This document shows, piece after piece, positions 37,601 through 50,064 of a stretch of DNA of 64,000 bases. Each line of letters opens with the position of its first letter. Position 1 is the stretch's first letter. Both the position numbers and the translations under genes were made by a program. The notes beneath the pieces were generated by a model. It was given only the letters and a program-made list of their open reading frames with translations. It was not told the DNA's origin and searched no databases. Origin of the DNA: Gordius sp. MW1 (Eukaryota; Nematomorpha; Gordioida; Gordea; Gordiidae); NCBI GenBank assembly GCA_964036665.1, contig OZ038532.1, forward strand, positions 15,084,537 through 15,148,536, given 5' to 3'.

Positions 37601-40600
37601 CTCTCATTTTGACAAAAGACAACCTTTTATTTTTGCGATTAGTTGGTTGTATCGCAGCGTGAGTGCTTAATTTTTGAAAACTGCTCTATGCGATCATGAT
37701 TTTAAAGAAATAGTTTTATGATTCTGATAAATTTTTACTTTTTATCATGTAAATCACGTCTGAAAACGACAACTTTCATCGGTTGAAAAAAATGTGAAAA
37801 ATTTTGAGGTAAAAAAATTTATTTTTTGTTATTTTATGTGAAAGAGCTTGAAAAAATATATAGAAGTAAGCCAATTTGAGAATCCTTTTATCCTCGATTG
37901 ACTCCCGAAAAGAACTTTTAAGCAGCGAAAACTCTCATTTTGGCAAAAGACAACGTTTTATTGTTGCGATTAGTTGGTTGTATCGCAACGTGAGTGCTTA
38001 ATTTTTGAAAACTGCTCTATGCGATCATGATTTTAAAGAAATAGTTTTATGATTCTGATAAATTTTTACTTTTTATCATGTAAATCACGTCTGAAAACGA
38101 CAACTTTCATCGGTTGAAAAAAATGTGAAAAATTTTCAGGTAAAAAAATTTATTTTTTGTTATTTTATGTGAAAGAGCTTGAAAAAATATATAGAAGTAA
38201 GCCAATTTGAGAATCCTTTTATCCTCGAATGACTCCCGAAAGATATTTTAAGCAGCGAAAACTCTCATTTTGACAAAAGACAACGTATTATTGTTGCGAT
38301 TAGTTGGTTGTATCGTAGCGTGAGTGCTTAATTTTTGAAAACTCCTCTATGCAATAATGATTTTAAAGAAATAGTTTTCTGATTCTGATAAATTTTTACT
38401 TTTTATCATGGAAATCACGTCTGAAATCGACAACTTTCACCGGATGAATACGGTTGAAACAAAAAAATGTCAAAATTTTCAAATGAAAAAAATATTTTTT
38501 TGTTATTTTATGTGAAAGACCTTGAAAAAATATATAGAAGTAAGTTTATTTGACAATCCTATTATCCTCGATTGACTCCCTAAAAGAACTTTTAAGCAGC
38601 GAAAACTCTCATTTTGACAAAAGACAACGTTTAATTGTTGTTATTAGTTTGTTGTGTCTCATAGTGAGTGCTTAATTTTTAAAACATGCTCTATGCAATC
38701 ATGATTTTAAAGAAATAGTTTTCTGCTCCTGATATATTTTTACTTTTTATCATGGAAATCACGTCTGAAAACGAAAACTTTCACGGATGAATACGGTTGA
38801 AACAAAAAAATTTCAAAATTTTCTAAGAAAAAAAATTTATTTTTTGTTATTTTATGTGGAAGAGCATGAAAAAATATATAGAAGTAAGCCAATTTGAGAA
38901 TCTTATTATCTTCGATTGACTCCCGAAAAGAACTTTTAAGCAGCGAAAACACTCATTTTGACAAAAGACAACGTTTTATTGTTGCGATTAGTTGGTTGTA
39001 TCGCAACGTGAGTGCTTAATTTTCGAAACCACGTCTGAAAACGACAACTTTCATCGGATGAATACGGTTCAAAGAAAAATATGTGAAAAATTTTGAGGTA
39101 AAAATATTTCTTTTTTTCGATTCTATGTGAAAGAGCGTAAAAAAATATATAAAAGTAAGCCAATTTGAGAAACTGCTCTATGCGATCATGATTTTAAAGA
39201 AATAGTTTTCTGATTCTGATAAATTTTTACTTTTTATCATGGAAATCACGTCTGAAAACGACAACTTTCATCGGTTGAAAAAAATGTGAAAAATTTTGAG
39301 GTAAAAATTTTTTTTTTTGTTATTTTATTTGAAAGAGCTTAAAAAAATATATAGAAGTAAGCCAATTTGAGAATCCTTTTATCCTCGAATGACTCCCGAA
39401 AAGAACTTTTAAGCAGCGAAAACTCTCATTTTGACAACAACGTTTAATAGTTGCCATTAGTTTGTTGTATCGCATCGTAGTGCTTAATTTTTTAAACATG
39501 CTCTATGCAATCATGATTTAAAAAAAAATCTGCTCCTAATAAATTTTTACTTTTTATCATGGAAATCACGTCTGAAAACGACAACTTTCATCGCATGAAT
39601 ACGGTTGAAACAAAAAAATGTCAAAATTTTCTAAGAAAAAAAATATTTTTTTGTTATTTTATGTGAAAGAGCTTGAAAAAATATATAGAAGTAAGTTAAT
39701 TTGACAATCCTATTATCCTCGATTGACTCCCGAAAAGAACTTTTAAGCAGCGGAAACTCTCATTTTGACAAAAGACAACGTTTTATTGTTGCGATTAGTT
39801 GGTTGTATCGCAGCGTGAGTGCTTAATTTTTGAAAACTGCTCTATGCAATCATGATTTTAAAGAAATAGTTTTATGATTCTGATAAATTTTTACTTTTTA
39901 TCATGTAAATCACGTCTGAAAACGACAACTTTCATCGGTTGAAAAAAATGTGAAAAATTTTCAGGTAAAAAAATTTATTTTTTGTTATTTTATGTAAAAG
40001 AGCTTGAAAAAATATATAGAAGTAAGCCAATTTGAGAATCCTTTTATCCTCGAATCACTCCCGAAAAGTACTTATAAGCAGCGAAAACTCTCATTTTGGC
40101 AAAAGACAACGTTTTATGGTTGCGATTAGTTGGTTGTATCGCAACGTGAGTGCTTAATTTTTGAAAACTGCTCTATGCAATCATGATTTTAAAGAAATAG
40201 TTTTCATTCTGATAAACTTTTACTTTTATCATGGAAATCACGTCTGAAAACGACAACTTTCATCGGTTGAAAAAAATGTGAAAAATTTTGAGGTAAAAAA
40301 ATTTATTTTTTGTTATTTTATTTGAAAGAGATTGAAAAAATATATAGAAGTAAGCCAATTTGAGAATCCTTTTATCCTCGAATGACTCCCGAAAAGAACT
40401 TAGCAGCGAAAACTCTCATTTTGACAAACAACGTTTAATAGTTGCCATTAGTTTGTTGTATCGCATCGTAGTGCTTAATTTTTGAAACATGCTCTATGCA
40501 ATCATGATTTAAAAAAAAAAATCTGCTCCTAATAAATTTTTACTTTTTATCATGGAAATCACGTCTAAAAACGACAACTTTCATCGCATGAATACGGTTG

Positions 40601-40850
40601 AAACCAAAAAATGTCAAAACTTTCTAAGAAAAAAAATATTTTTTTGTTATTTTATGTGAAAGAGCTTGAAAAAATATATAGAAGTAAGTTAATTTGACAA
40701 TCCTATTATCCTCGATTGACTCCCGAAAAGAACTTTTAAGCAGCGGAAACTCTCATTTTGACAAAAGACAACGTTTTATTGTTGCGATTAGTTGGTTGTA
40801 TCGCAGCGTGAGTGCTTAATTTTTGAAAACTGCTCTATGCAATCATGATT
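34640..40850 (+). repeat. Family B 20-register HOR, partial copy 3
   Basis: About 90% of a third copy, again nearly identical to copies 1 and 2. Small private changes include 'tgaaaaacttg' near 35,145, 'ttatttaaatg' near 36,831 and 'ctccctaaaag' near 38,577. It leaves the HOR between ~40,840 and 41,043: the expected 'cgaatgactcccgaaagatat' is replaced by 'cgattgactcccgaaaag'. Confidence 0.88.
39024..39171 (+). repeat. C-type segment embedded in family B HOR (copy 3)
   Basis: Same block and joins, 6,871 bp after the second copy. Confidence 0.85.
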
Positions 40851-42065
40851 TTAAAGAATTAGTTTTATGATTCTGATAAATTTTTACTTTTTATCATGTA
40901 AATCACGTCTGAAAACGACAACTTTCATCGGTTGAAAAAAATGTGAAAAATTTTCAGGTAAAAAAATTTATTTTTTGTTATTTTATGTGAAAGAGCTTGA
41001 AAAAATATATAGAAGTAAGCCAATTTGAGAATCCTTTTATCCTCGATTGACTCCCGAAAAGTACTTTTAAGCAGCGAAAACTCTCATTTTGGCAAAAGAC
41101 AACGTTTTATTGTTGCGATTAGTTGGTTGTATCGCAACGTGAGTGCTTAATTTTTGAAAACTGCTCTATGCAATCATGATTTTAAAGAAATAGTTTTCAT
41201 TCTGATAAATTTTTACTTTTTACATGGAAATCACGTCTGAAAACGACAACTGTCACCGGATGAATACGGTTGAAACAAAAAAATGTCAAAACTTTCTAAG
41301 GAAAAAAATATTTTTTTGTTATTTTATGTGAAAGAGCTTGAAAAATATATAGAAGTAAGCCAATTTGAGATTCCTTTTATCCTCGATTGACTCCCGAAAA
41401 GAACTTTTAAGCAGCGAAAATTCTCATTTTGACAAAAGACAACGTTTTATTGTTGCGATTAGTTGGTTGTATCGTAGCGTGAGTGCTTAATTTTTGAAAA
41501 CTGCTCCATGCAATCATGATTTTAAAAAAATAGTTTTCTGATTCTCATAAATTTTTACTTTTATCGTTGAAATCACGTCTGAAAACGACAACTTTCATCG
41601 GTTGAATACGGCTGAAACAAAAAAATGTCAAAATTCTAAGAAAAGAAATATTTTTATGTTATTTCAAATGAAAGAGCTTGAAAAAATATATAGAAGTAAG
41701 CCAATTTAAGAATCCTATTATACTCGATTGACTCCCGAAAAGAACTTTTAAGCAGCGAAAAGTCTCATTTTGACAAAAGACAACGTTTTATTGTTGCGAT
41801 TAGTTGGTTGTATCGCACGTGAGTGCTTAATTTTTGAAAACTGCTCTATGCGATCATGATTTTAAAGAAACAGTTTTCAGCTTCTGATAAATTTTTACTT
41901 TTTATCATGGAAATCAGGTCTGAAAACGACAACTTTCATCGTATGAAAACGGTTGAAACAAAAAATGTCAAAATTTTTTGAGAAAAAAAATATTTTTTTG
42001 TTATTTTACGTGAAAGAGCTTAAAAAATATATAAAAGTAAGCCAATTTGAGAATCCTATTATCCT
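40851..42065 (+). repeat. Rearranged family B tail leading into C
   Basis: After leaving the HOR, about one monomer resembles the 12-mer (around 15,700). From about 41,225 to 42,060 the sequence then follows 20-register HOR positions ~22,650-23,480 at a constant offset of 18,573 bp. Diagnostic shared variants are 'gacaactgtcaccgg', 'ctccatgcaatc', 'tcgtatgaaaacggttg' and 'ttttacgtgaaagagctta'. The final monomer already contains the C-like 'aatatataaaagtaagcc'. Confidence 0.78.
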
Positions 42066-45000
42066 CGATTTACTTCCGAAAAGAGGTTTTAAGCTGCCAG
42101 AACTATTCATTTAGACATAAGACAACGTTTTATTGTTGCGATTAGTTTGTTGTATCGCAACGTGAGTGCTTAATTTTTGAAAATGGCTCTATGCGATCAT
42201 GATTTCAAAGTAATAGTTTTCAGATTCTGATAAATTTTTACTTGGGATCATAGAAACCACGTCTGAAAACGACAACTTTCATCGGATGAATACGGTTCAA
42301 AGAAAAATATGTGAAAAATTTTAAGGTAAAAATATTTATTTTTTTCGATTCTATGTGAAAGAGCGTAAAAAATATATAAAAGTAAGCCAATTTGAGAATC
42401 CTATTACCCTCGATTGACTTCCGCAAAGAGGTTTTAAGCTGCGAGATCTATCATTTTGACAAAAGACAACGTTTTATTATTGCGATTAGTTTGTTGTATC
42501 GCAACGTGAGTGCTTAATTTTTCAAAAATGCACTATGCGATCATGATTTCAAAGTAATAGTTTTCTGATTCTGATAAATTTTTACTTTTTATCATGGAAA
42601 CCACGTCTGAAAACGACAACTTTCATCGGATGCATACGGTTGAAAGAAAAATATGTGAAAAATTTTGAGGTAAAAATATTCCTTTTTCGATTCTATGTGA
42701 AAGAGCATGAAAAAATATATAAAAGTAAGCCAATTTGAGAATCCTATTATCCTCGATTGACTTCCGAAAAGAGGTTTTAAGCTGCGAGAACTATCATTGT
42801 GACAAAAGACAACGTTTAATTGTTGCGATTAGTTTGTTGTATCGCAACGTGAGTGCTTAATTTTTCAAAAATGCACTATGCGATCATGATTTCAAAGTAA
42901 TAGTTTTCTGATTCTGATAAATTTTTACTTTTTATCATGGAAACCACGTCTGAAAACGACAACTTTCATCGGATGCATACGGTTGAAAGAAAAATATGTG
43001 AAAAATTTTGAGGTAAAAATATTCATTTTTTTCGATTCTATGTGCAAGAGCATGAAAAAATATATAAAAGTAAGCCAATTTGAGAATCTAATTATCCTCG
43101 ATTTACTTCCGAAAAGAGGTTTTAAGCTGCCAGAACTATCATTTTGACAAAAGACAACGTTTTATTGTTGCGATTAGTTTGTTGTATCGCAACGTGAGTG
43201 CTTAATTTTTCAAAAATGCACTATGCGATCATGATTTTAAAGTAATAGTTTTCTCATTCTGATAAATTTTTACTTGGGATCATAGAAACCACGTCTGAAA
43301 ACGACAACTTTCATCGGATGCATACGGTTGAAAGAAAAATACGTGAAAAATTTTGAGGTAAAAATATTTATTTTTTTCGATTCTATGTGAAAGAGCATGA
43401 AAAAATATATAAAAGTAAGCCAATTTGAGAATCCTATTATCCTCGATTTACTTCCGAAAAGAGGTTTTAAGCTGCGAGAACTATCATTTTGACAAAAGAC
43501 AACGTTTTATTGTTGCGATTAGTTTGTTGTATCGCAACGTGAGTGCTTAATTTTTGAAAATGGCTCTATGATCATGATTTCAAAGTAATAGTTTTCAGTT
43601 CTGATAAATTTTTACTTGGGATCATAGAAACCACGTCTGAAAACGACATCTTTCATCGGATGAATACGGTTCAAAGAAAAATATGTGAAAAATTTTTAGG
43701 TAAAAATATTTATTTTTTTCGATTCAATGTGAAAGAGCGTAAAAAAATATATAAAAGTAAGCCAATTTGAGAATCCTATTACCCTCGATTGACTTCCGCA
43801 AAGAGGTTTTAAGCTGCGAGAACTATCATTTTGACAAAAGACAACGTTTTATTGTTGCGATTAGTTTGTTGTATCGCAACGTGAGTGCTTAATTTTTCAA
43901 AAATGCACTATGCGATCATGATTTCAAAGTAATAGTTTTCTAATTCTGATAAATTTTTACTTTTTATCATCGAAACCACGTCTGAAAACGACAACTTTCA
44001 TCGGATGCATACGGTTCAAAGAAAAATATGTGAAAAATTTTGAGGTAAAAATATTTATTTTTTTCGATTCTATGTGAAAGAGCGTAAAAAAATATATAAA
44101 AGTAAGCCAATTTAAGAATTCTATTACCCTCGATTGACTTCCGCAAAGAGGTTTTAAGCTGCGAGAACTATCATTTTGACAAAAGACAACGTTTTATTGT
44201 TGGGATTAGTTTGTTGTATCGCAACGTGAGTCCTTAATTTTCAAAAATGCACTATGCGATCATGATTTCAAAGTAATAGTTTTCTGATTCTGATAAATTT
44301 TTACTTTTTATCATCGAAACCACGTCTGAAAACGACAACTTTCATCGGATGCATACGGTTCAAAAAAAAATATGTGAAAAATTTTGAGGTAAAAATATTT
44401 ATTTTTTTCGATTCTATGTGAAAGAGCATGAAAAAATATATAAAAGTAAGCCAATTTGAGAATCCTATTACCCTCAATTGACTTCCGCAAAGAGGTTTTA
44501 AGCTGCAAGAACTATCATTTTGACAAAAGACAACGTTTTGTTGTTGCGATTAGTTTGTTGTATCGCAACGTGAGTGCTTAATTTTTCAAAAATGCACTAT
44601 GCGATCATGATTTCAAAGTAATAGTTTTCTGATTCTGATAAATTTTTACTTTTCATCATGGAAACCACGTCTGAAATCGACAACTTTCATCGGATCCATA
44701 CGGTTGAAAGAAAAATATGTGAAAAATTTTGAGGTAAAAATAATTATTTTTTTCGATTCTATGTGAAGGAGCATGAAAAAATATATAAAAGTAAGCCAAT
44801 TTGAGAATCCTATTATCCTCGATTGACTTCCGAAAAGAGGTTTTAAGCTGCGAAAACTATCATTGTGACAAAAGACAACGTTTAATTGTTGCGATTAGTT
44901 TGTTGTATCGCAACGTGAGTGCTTAATTTTTCAAAAATGCACTATGCGATCATGATTTCAAAGTAATAGTTTTCTGATTCTGATAAATTTTTACTTTTTA

Positions 45001-45246
45001 TCATGGAAACCACGTCTGAAAACGACAACTTTCATCGGATGCATACGGTTGAAAGAAAAATATGTGAAAAATTTTGAGGTAAAAATATTGATTTTTTTCG
45101 ATTCTATGTGCAAGAGCATGAAAAAATATATAAAAGTAAGCCAATTTGAGAATCCTATTATCCTCGATTTACTTCCGAAAAGAGGTTTTAAGCTGCCAGA
45201 ACTATCATTTTGACAAAAGACAACGTTTTATTGTTGCGATTAGTTT
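42066..45246 (+). repeat. Family C, loosely ordered leading monomers
   Basis: About nine monomers without a clear HOR period. Subtypes alternate: 'acttgggatcatag' against 'actttttatcat', 'ggatgaatacggttcaaag' against 'ggatgcatacggttgaaag', and 'ctgccagaac' against 'ctgcgagaac'. Some variants are private, such as 'aactattcatttagacata' at ~42,101. Confidence 0.75.
42135..42161. repeat. Family C 8-bp dyad (representative)
   Basis: GTTGCGAT at 42,135-42,142 and ATCGCAAC at 42,154-42,161 are perfect reverse complements separated by 11 nt. The pair is present in most C monomers and in many B monomers ('ttgcgattagttggttgtatcgcaac'). Broken versions exist ('gttgggat' at ~46,268; 'atcgtagc' and 'atcgcacg' in B). 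At 55,654-55,675 the loop is only 6 nt but both arms are intact. Confidence 0.75.
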
Positions 45247-47655
45247 GTTGTATCGCAACGTGAGTGCTTAATTTTTCAAAAATGCACTATGCGATCATGA
45301 TTTCAAAGTAATAGTTTTCTGATTCTGATAAATTTTTACTTTTCATCATGGAAACCACGTCTGAAATCGACAACTTTCATCGGATGCATACGGTTGAAAG
45401 AAAAATATGTGAAAAATTTTGAGGTAAAAATAATTATTTTTTTCGATTCTATGTGAAAGAGCATGAAAAAATATATAAAAGTAAGCCAATTTGAGAATCC
45501 TATTATCCTCGATTCACTTCCGAAAATAGGTTTTAAGAAGCGAGAACTATTAATTTTGACATAAGACAACGTTTTATTGTTGCGATTAGTTTGTTGTATC
45601 GCAACGTGAGTGCTTAATTTTTAAAAATGGCTCTATGATCATGATTTCAAAGTAATAGTTTTCAGATTCTGATAAATTTTTACTTGCGATCATAGAAACC
45701 ACGTCTGAAAACGACAACTTTCATCGGATGCATACGGTTGAAAGAAAAATATGTGAAAAATTTTGGTGTGAAAATATTTATTTTTTTCGATTCTATGTGA
45801 AAGAGCGTAAAAAAATATATAAAAGTAAGCCAATTTGAGAATCCTATTACCCTCGATTGACTTCCGCAAAGAGGTTTTAAGCTGCGAGAACTATCATTTT
45901 GACAAAAGACAACGTTTTATTGTTGCGATTAGTTTGTTGTATCGCAACGTGAGTGCTTAATTTTTCAAAAATGCACTATGCGATCATGATTTCAAAGTAA
46001 TAGTTTTCTAATTCTGATAAATTTTTACTTTTTATCATCGAAACCACGTCTGAAAACGACAACTTTCATCGGATGCATACGGTTCAAAGAAAAATATGTG
46101 AAAAATTTTGAGGTAAAAATATTTATTTTTTTCGATTCTATGTGAAAGAGCGTAAAAAAATATATAAAAGTAAGCCAATTTAAGAATTCTATTACCCTCG
46201 ATTGACTTCCGCAAAGAGGTTTTAAGCTGCGAGAACTATCATTTTGACAAAAGACAACGTTTTATTGTTGGGATTAGTTTGTTGTATCGCAACGTGAGTG
46301 CTTAATTTTCAAAAATGCACTATGCGATCATGATTTCAAAGTAATAGTTTTCTGATTCTGATAAATTTTTACTTTTTATCATCGAAACCACGTCTGAAAA
46401 CGACAACTTTCATCGGATGCATACGGTTCAAAAAAAAATATGTGAAAAATTTTGAGGTAAAAATATTTATTTTTTTCGATTCTATGTGAAAGAGCATGAA
46501 AAAATATATAAAAGTAAGCCAATTTGAGAATCCTATTACCCTCGATTGACTTCCGCAAAGAGGTTTTAAGCTGCAAGAACTATCATTTTGACAAAAGACA
46601 ACGTTTTGTTGTTGCGATTAGTTTGTTGTATCGCAACGTGAGTGCTTAATTTTTCAAAAATACAATATGCGATCATGATTTTAAAGTAATAGTTTTCTGA
46701 TTCTGATAAATTTTTACTTTTTATCATGGAAACCACGTCTGAAAACGACAACTTTCATCGGATGCATACGGTTCAAAAAAAAATATGTGAAAAATATTGA
46801 GGTAAAAATATTTATTTTTTTCGATTCTATGTGAAAGAGCATGAAAAAATATATAAAAGTAAGCCAATTTAAGAATCCTATTACCCTCGATTTACTTCCG
46901 AAAAGAGGTTTTAAGCTGCGAGAACTATCATTTTGACAAAAGACAACGTTTTATTGTTGCGATTAGTTTGTTGTATCGCAACGTGAGTGCTTAATTTTTG
47001 AAAATGGCTCTATGATCATGATTTCAAAGTAATAGTTTTCAGATTCTGATAAATTTTTACTTGGGATCATAGAAACCACGTCTGAAAACGACAACTTTCA
47101 TCGGATGCATACGGTTGAAAGAAAAATATGTGAAAAATTTTGAGGTAAAAATATTTATTTTTTTCGATTCTATGTGAAAGAGCATGAAAAAATATATAAA
47201 ACTAAGCCAATTTGAGAATCCTATTATCCTCGATTTACTTCCGAAAAGAGGTTTTAAGCTGCGAGAACTATCATTTTGACAAAAGACAACGTTTTATTGT
47301 TGCGATTAGTTTGTTGTATCGCAACGTGAGTGCTTAATTTTTGAAAATGGCTCTATGCGATCATGATTTCAAAGTAATAGTTTTCAGATTCTGATAAATT
47401 TTTACTTGGGATCATAGAAACCACGTCTGAAAACGACATCTTTCATCGGATGAATACGGTTCAAAGAAAAATATGTGAAAAATTTTTAGGTAAAAATATT
47501 TATTTTTTTCGATTCAATGTGAAAGAGCGTAAAAAAATATATAAAAGTAAGCCAATTTGAGAATCCTATTACCCTCGATTGACTTCCGCAAAGAGGTTTT
47601 AAGCTGCGAGAACTATCATTTTGACAAAAGACAACGTTTTATTGTTGCGATTAGA
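45247..47655 (+). repeat. Family C 7-monomer HOR (2,409 bp), copy 1
   Basis: The rare 'ttttaagaagcgagaac' variant occurs at 45,536, 47,945 and 50,354, exactly 2,409 bp apart. Anchors between are 45880, 46225, 46569, 46914, 47257 and 47602, so there are seven monomers. The diagnostic order includes 'ttggtgtgaaaat', 'ttgttgggattag', 'gctgcaagaac' and 'aaaatacaatatgcg' monomers. Phase chosen from where similarity to copy 2 begins. Confidence 0.9.
46225..46568 (+). repeat. Representative family C monomer
   Basis: A 344-bp unit from one 'agctgc' anchor to the next, usable as a reference monomer. It includes the dyad region (here with one broken arm, 'gttgggat'), the 'atcatgat' palindrome and the 'tatataaaag' box. 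Confidence 0.85.
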
Positions 47656-50064
47656 TTGTTGTATCGCAACGTGAGTGCTTAATTTTTCAAAAATGCACTA
47701 TGCGATCATGATTTCAAAGTAATAGTTTTCTGATTCTGATAAATTTTTACTTCATCATGGAAACCACGTCTGAAATCGACAACTTTCATCGGATGCATAC
47801 GGTTGAAAGAAAAATATGTGAAAAATTTTGAGGTAAAAATAATTATTTTTTTCGATTCTATGTGAAAGAGCATGAAAAAATATATAAAAGTAAGCCAATT
47901 TGAGAATCCTATTATCCTCGATTCACTTCCGAAAATATGTTTTAAGAAGCGAGAACTATTAATTTTGACATAAGACAACGTTTTATTGTTGCGATTAGTT
48001 TGTTGTATCGCAACGTGAGTGCTTAATTTTTAAAAATGGCTCTATGATCATGATTTCAAAGTAATAGTTTTTAGATTCTGATAAATTTTTACTTGCGATC
48101 ATAGAAACCACGTCTGAAAACGACAACTTTCATCGGATGCATACGGTTGAAAGAAAAATATGTGAAAAATTTTGGTGTGAAAATATTTATTTTTTTCGAT
48201 TCTATGTGAAAGAGCGTAAAAAAATATATAAAAGTAAGCCAATTTGAGAATCCTATTACCCTCGATTGACTTCCGCAAAGAGGTTTTAAGCTGCGAGAAC
48301 TATCATTTTGACAAAAGACAACGTTTTATTGTTGCGATTAGTTTGTTGTATCGCAACGTGAGTGCTTAATTTTTCAAAAATGCACTATGCGATCATGATT
48401 TCAAAGTAATAGTTTTCTAATTCTGATAAATTTTTACTTTTTATCATCGAAACCACGTCTGAAAACGACAACTTTCATCGGATGCATACGGTTCAAAGAA
48501 AAATATGTGAAAAATATTGAGGTAAAAATATTTATTTTTTTCGATTCTATGTGAAAGAGCGTAAAAAAATATATAAAAGTAAGCCAATTTAAGAATTCTA
48601 TTACCCTCGATTGACTTCCGCAAAGAGGTTTTAAGCTGCGAGAACTATCATTTTGACAAAAGACAACGTTTTATTGTTGGGATTAGTTTGTTGTATCGCA
48701 ACGTGAGTGCTTAATTTTCAAAAATGCACTATGCGATCATGATTTCAAAGTAATAGTTTTCTGATTCTGATAAATTTTTACTTTTTATCATCGAAACCAC
48801 GTCTGAAAACGACAACTTTCATCGGATGCATACGGTTCAAAAAAAAATATGTGAAAAATTTTGAGGTAAAAATATTTATTTTTTTCGATTCTATGTGAAA
48901 GAGCATGAAAAAATATATAAAAGTAAGCCAATTTGAGAATCCTATTACCCTCGATTGACTTCCGCAAAGAGGTTTTAAGCTGCAAGAACTATCATTTTGA
49001 CAAAAGACAACGTTTTGTTGTTGCGATTAGTTTGTTGTATCGCAACGTGAGTGCTTAATTTTTCAAAAATACAATATGCGATCATGATTTTAAAGTAATA
49101 GTTTTCTGATTCTGATAAATTTTTACTTTTTATCATGGAAACCACGTCTGAAAACGACAACTTTCATCGGATGCATACGGTTCAAAAAAAAATATGTGAA
49201 AAATTTTGAGGTAAAAATGTTTATTTTTTTCGATTCTATGTGAAAGAGCATGAAAAAATATATAAAAGTAAGCCAATTTAAGAATCCTATTACCCTCGAT
49301 TTACTTCCGAAAAGAGGTTTTAAGCTGCGAGAACTATCATTTTGACAAAAGACAACGTTTTATTGTTGCGATTAGTTTGTTGTATCGCAACGTGAGTGCT
49401 TAATTTTTGAAAATGGCTCTATGATCATGATTTCAAAGTAATAGTTTTCAGATTCTGATAAATTTTTACTTGGGATCATAGAAACCACGTCTGAAAACGA
49501 CAACTTTCATCGGATGCATACGGTTGAAAGAAAAATATGTGAAAAATTTTGAGGTAAAAATATTTATTTTTTTCGATTCTATGTGAAAGAGCATGAAAAA
49601 ATATATAAAACTAAGCCAATTTGAGAATCCTATTATCCTCGATTTACTTCCGAAAAGAGGTTTTAAGCTGCGAGAACTATCATTTTGACAAAAGACAACG
49701 TTTTATTGTTGCGATTAGTTTGTTGTATCGCAACGTGAGTGCTTAATTTTTGAAAATGGCTCTATGCGATCATGATTTCAAAGTAATAGTTTTCAGATTC
49801 TGATAAATTTTTACTTGGGATCATAGAAACCACGTCTGAAAACGACATCTTTCATCGGATGAATACGGTTCAAAGAAAAATATGTGAAAAATTTTTAGGT
49901 AAAAATATTTATTTTTTTCGATTCAATGTGAAAGAGCGTAAAAAAATATATAAAAGTAAGCCAATTTGAGAATCCTATTACCCTCGATTGACTTCCGCAA
50001 AGAGGTTTTAAGCTGCGAGAACTATCATTTTGACAAAAGACAACGTTTTATTGTTGCGATTAGA
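47656..50064 (+). repeat. Family C 7-monomer HOR, copy 2
   Basis: 2,409 bp after copy 1 with the same seven subtypes in the same order. A small deletion ('tttttacttcatcatgg' where copy 1 has 'tttttacttttcatcatgg') is shared with copy 3 only, so copies 2 and 3 are more recent relatives. Confidence 0.9.

Larger units (their letters stand above)
11663..42065 (+). repeat. Satellite family B array (~328-344-bp monomers)
   Basis: Tandem array in the same orientation as A. The anchor 'cagcg' (in 'tttaagcagcgaaaactctc') recurs at 11959, 12301, 12633, 12964, 13295, 13637, 13967 and so on. Shared boxes in order: 'gacaacgtttta', 'ttgcgattagttggttgtatcg', 'gtgagtgcttaattt', 'ctatgcgatcatgatttta', 'ctgataaatttttacttttt', 'aatcacgtctgaaaacgac', 'aactttcatcgg', 'gaaaaattttgaggt', 'tatgtgaaagagcttgaaa', 'aaaatatatagaagtaagcc', 'cctcgattgactcccgaaaa'. 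Two length classes are mixed: ~328-332 bp, and ~340-344 bp with an extra 'atacggttgaaac' block after 'cggatga'. No genes are seen. Confidence 0.94.
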
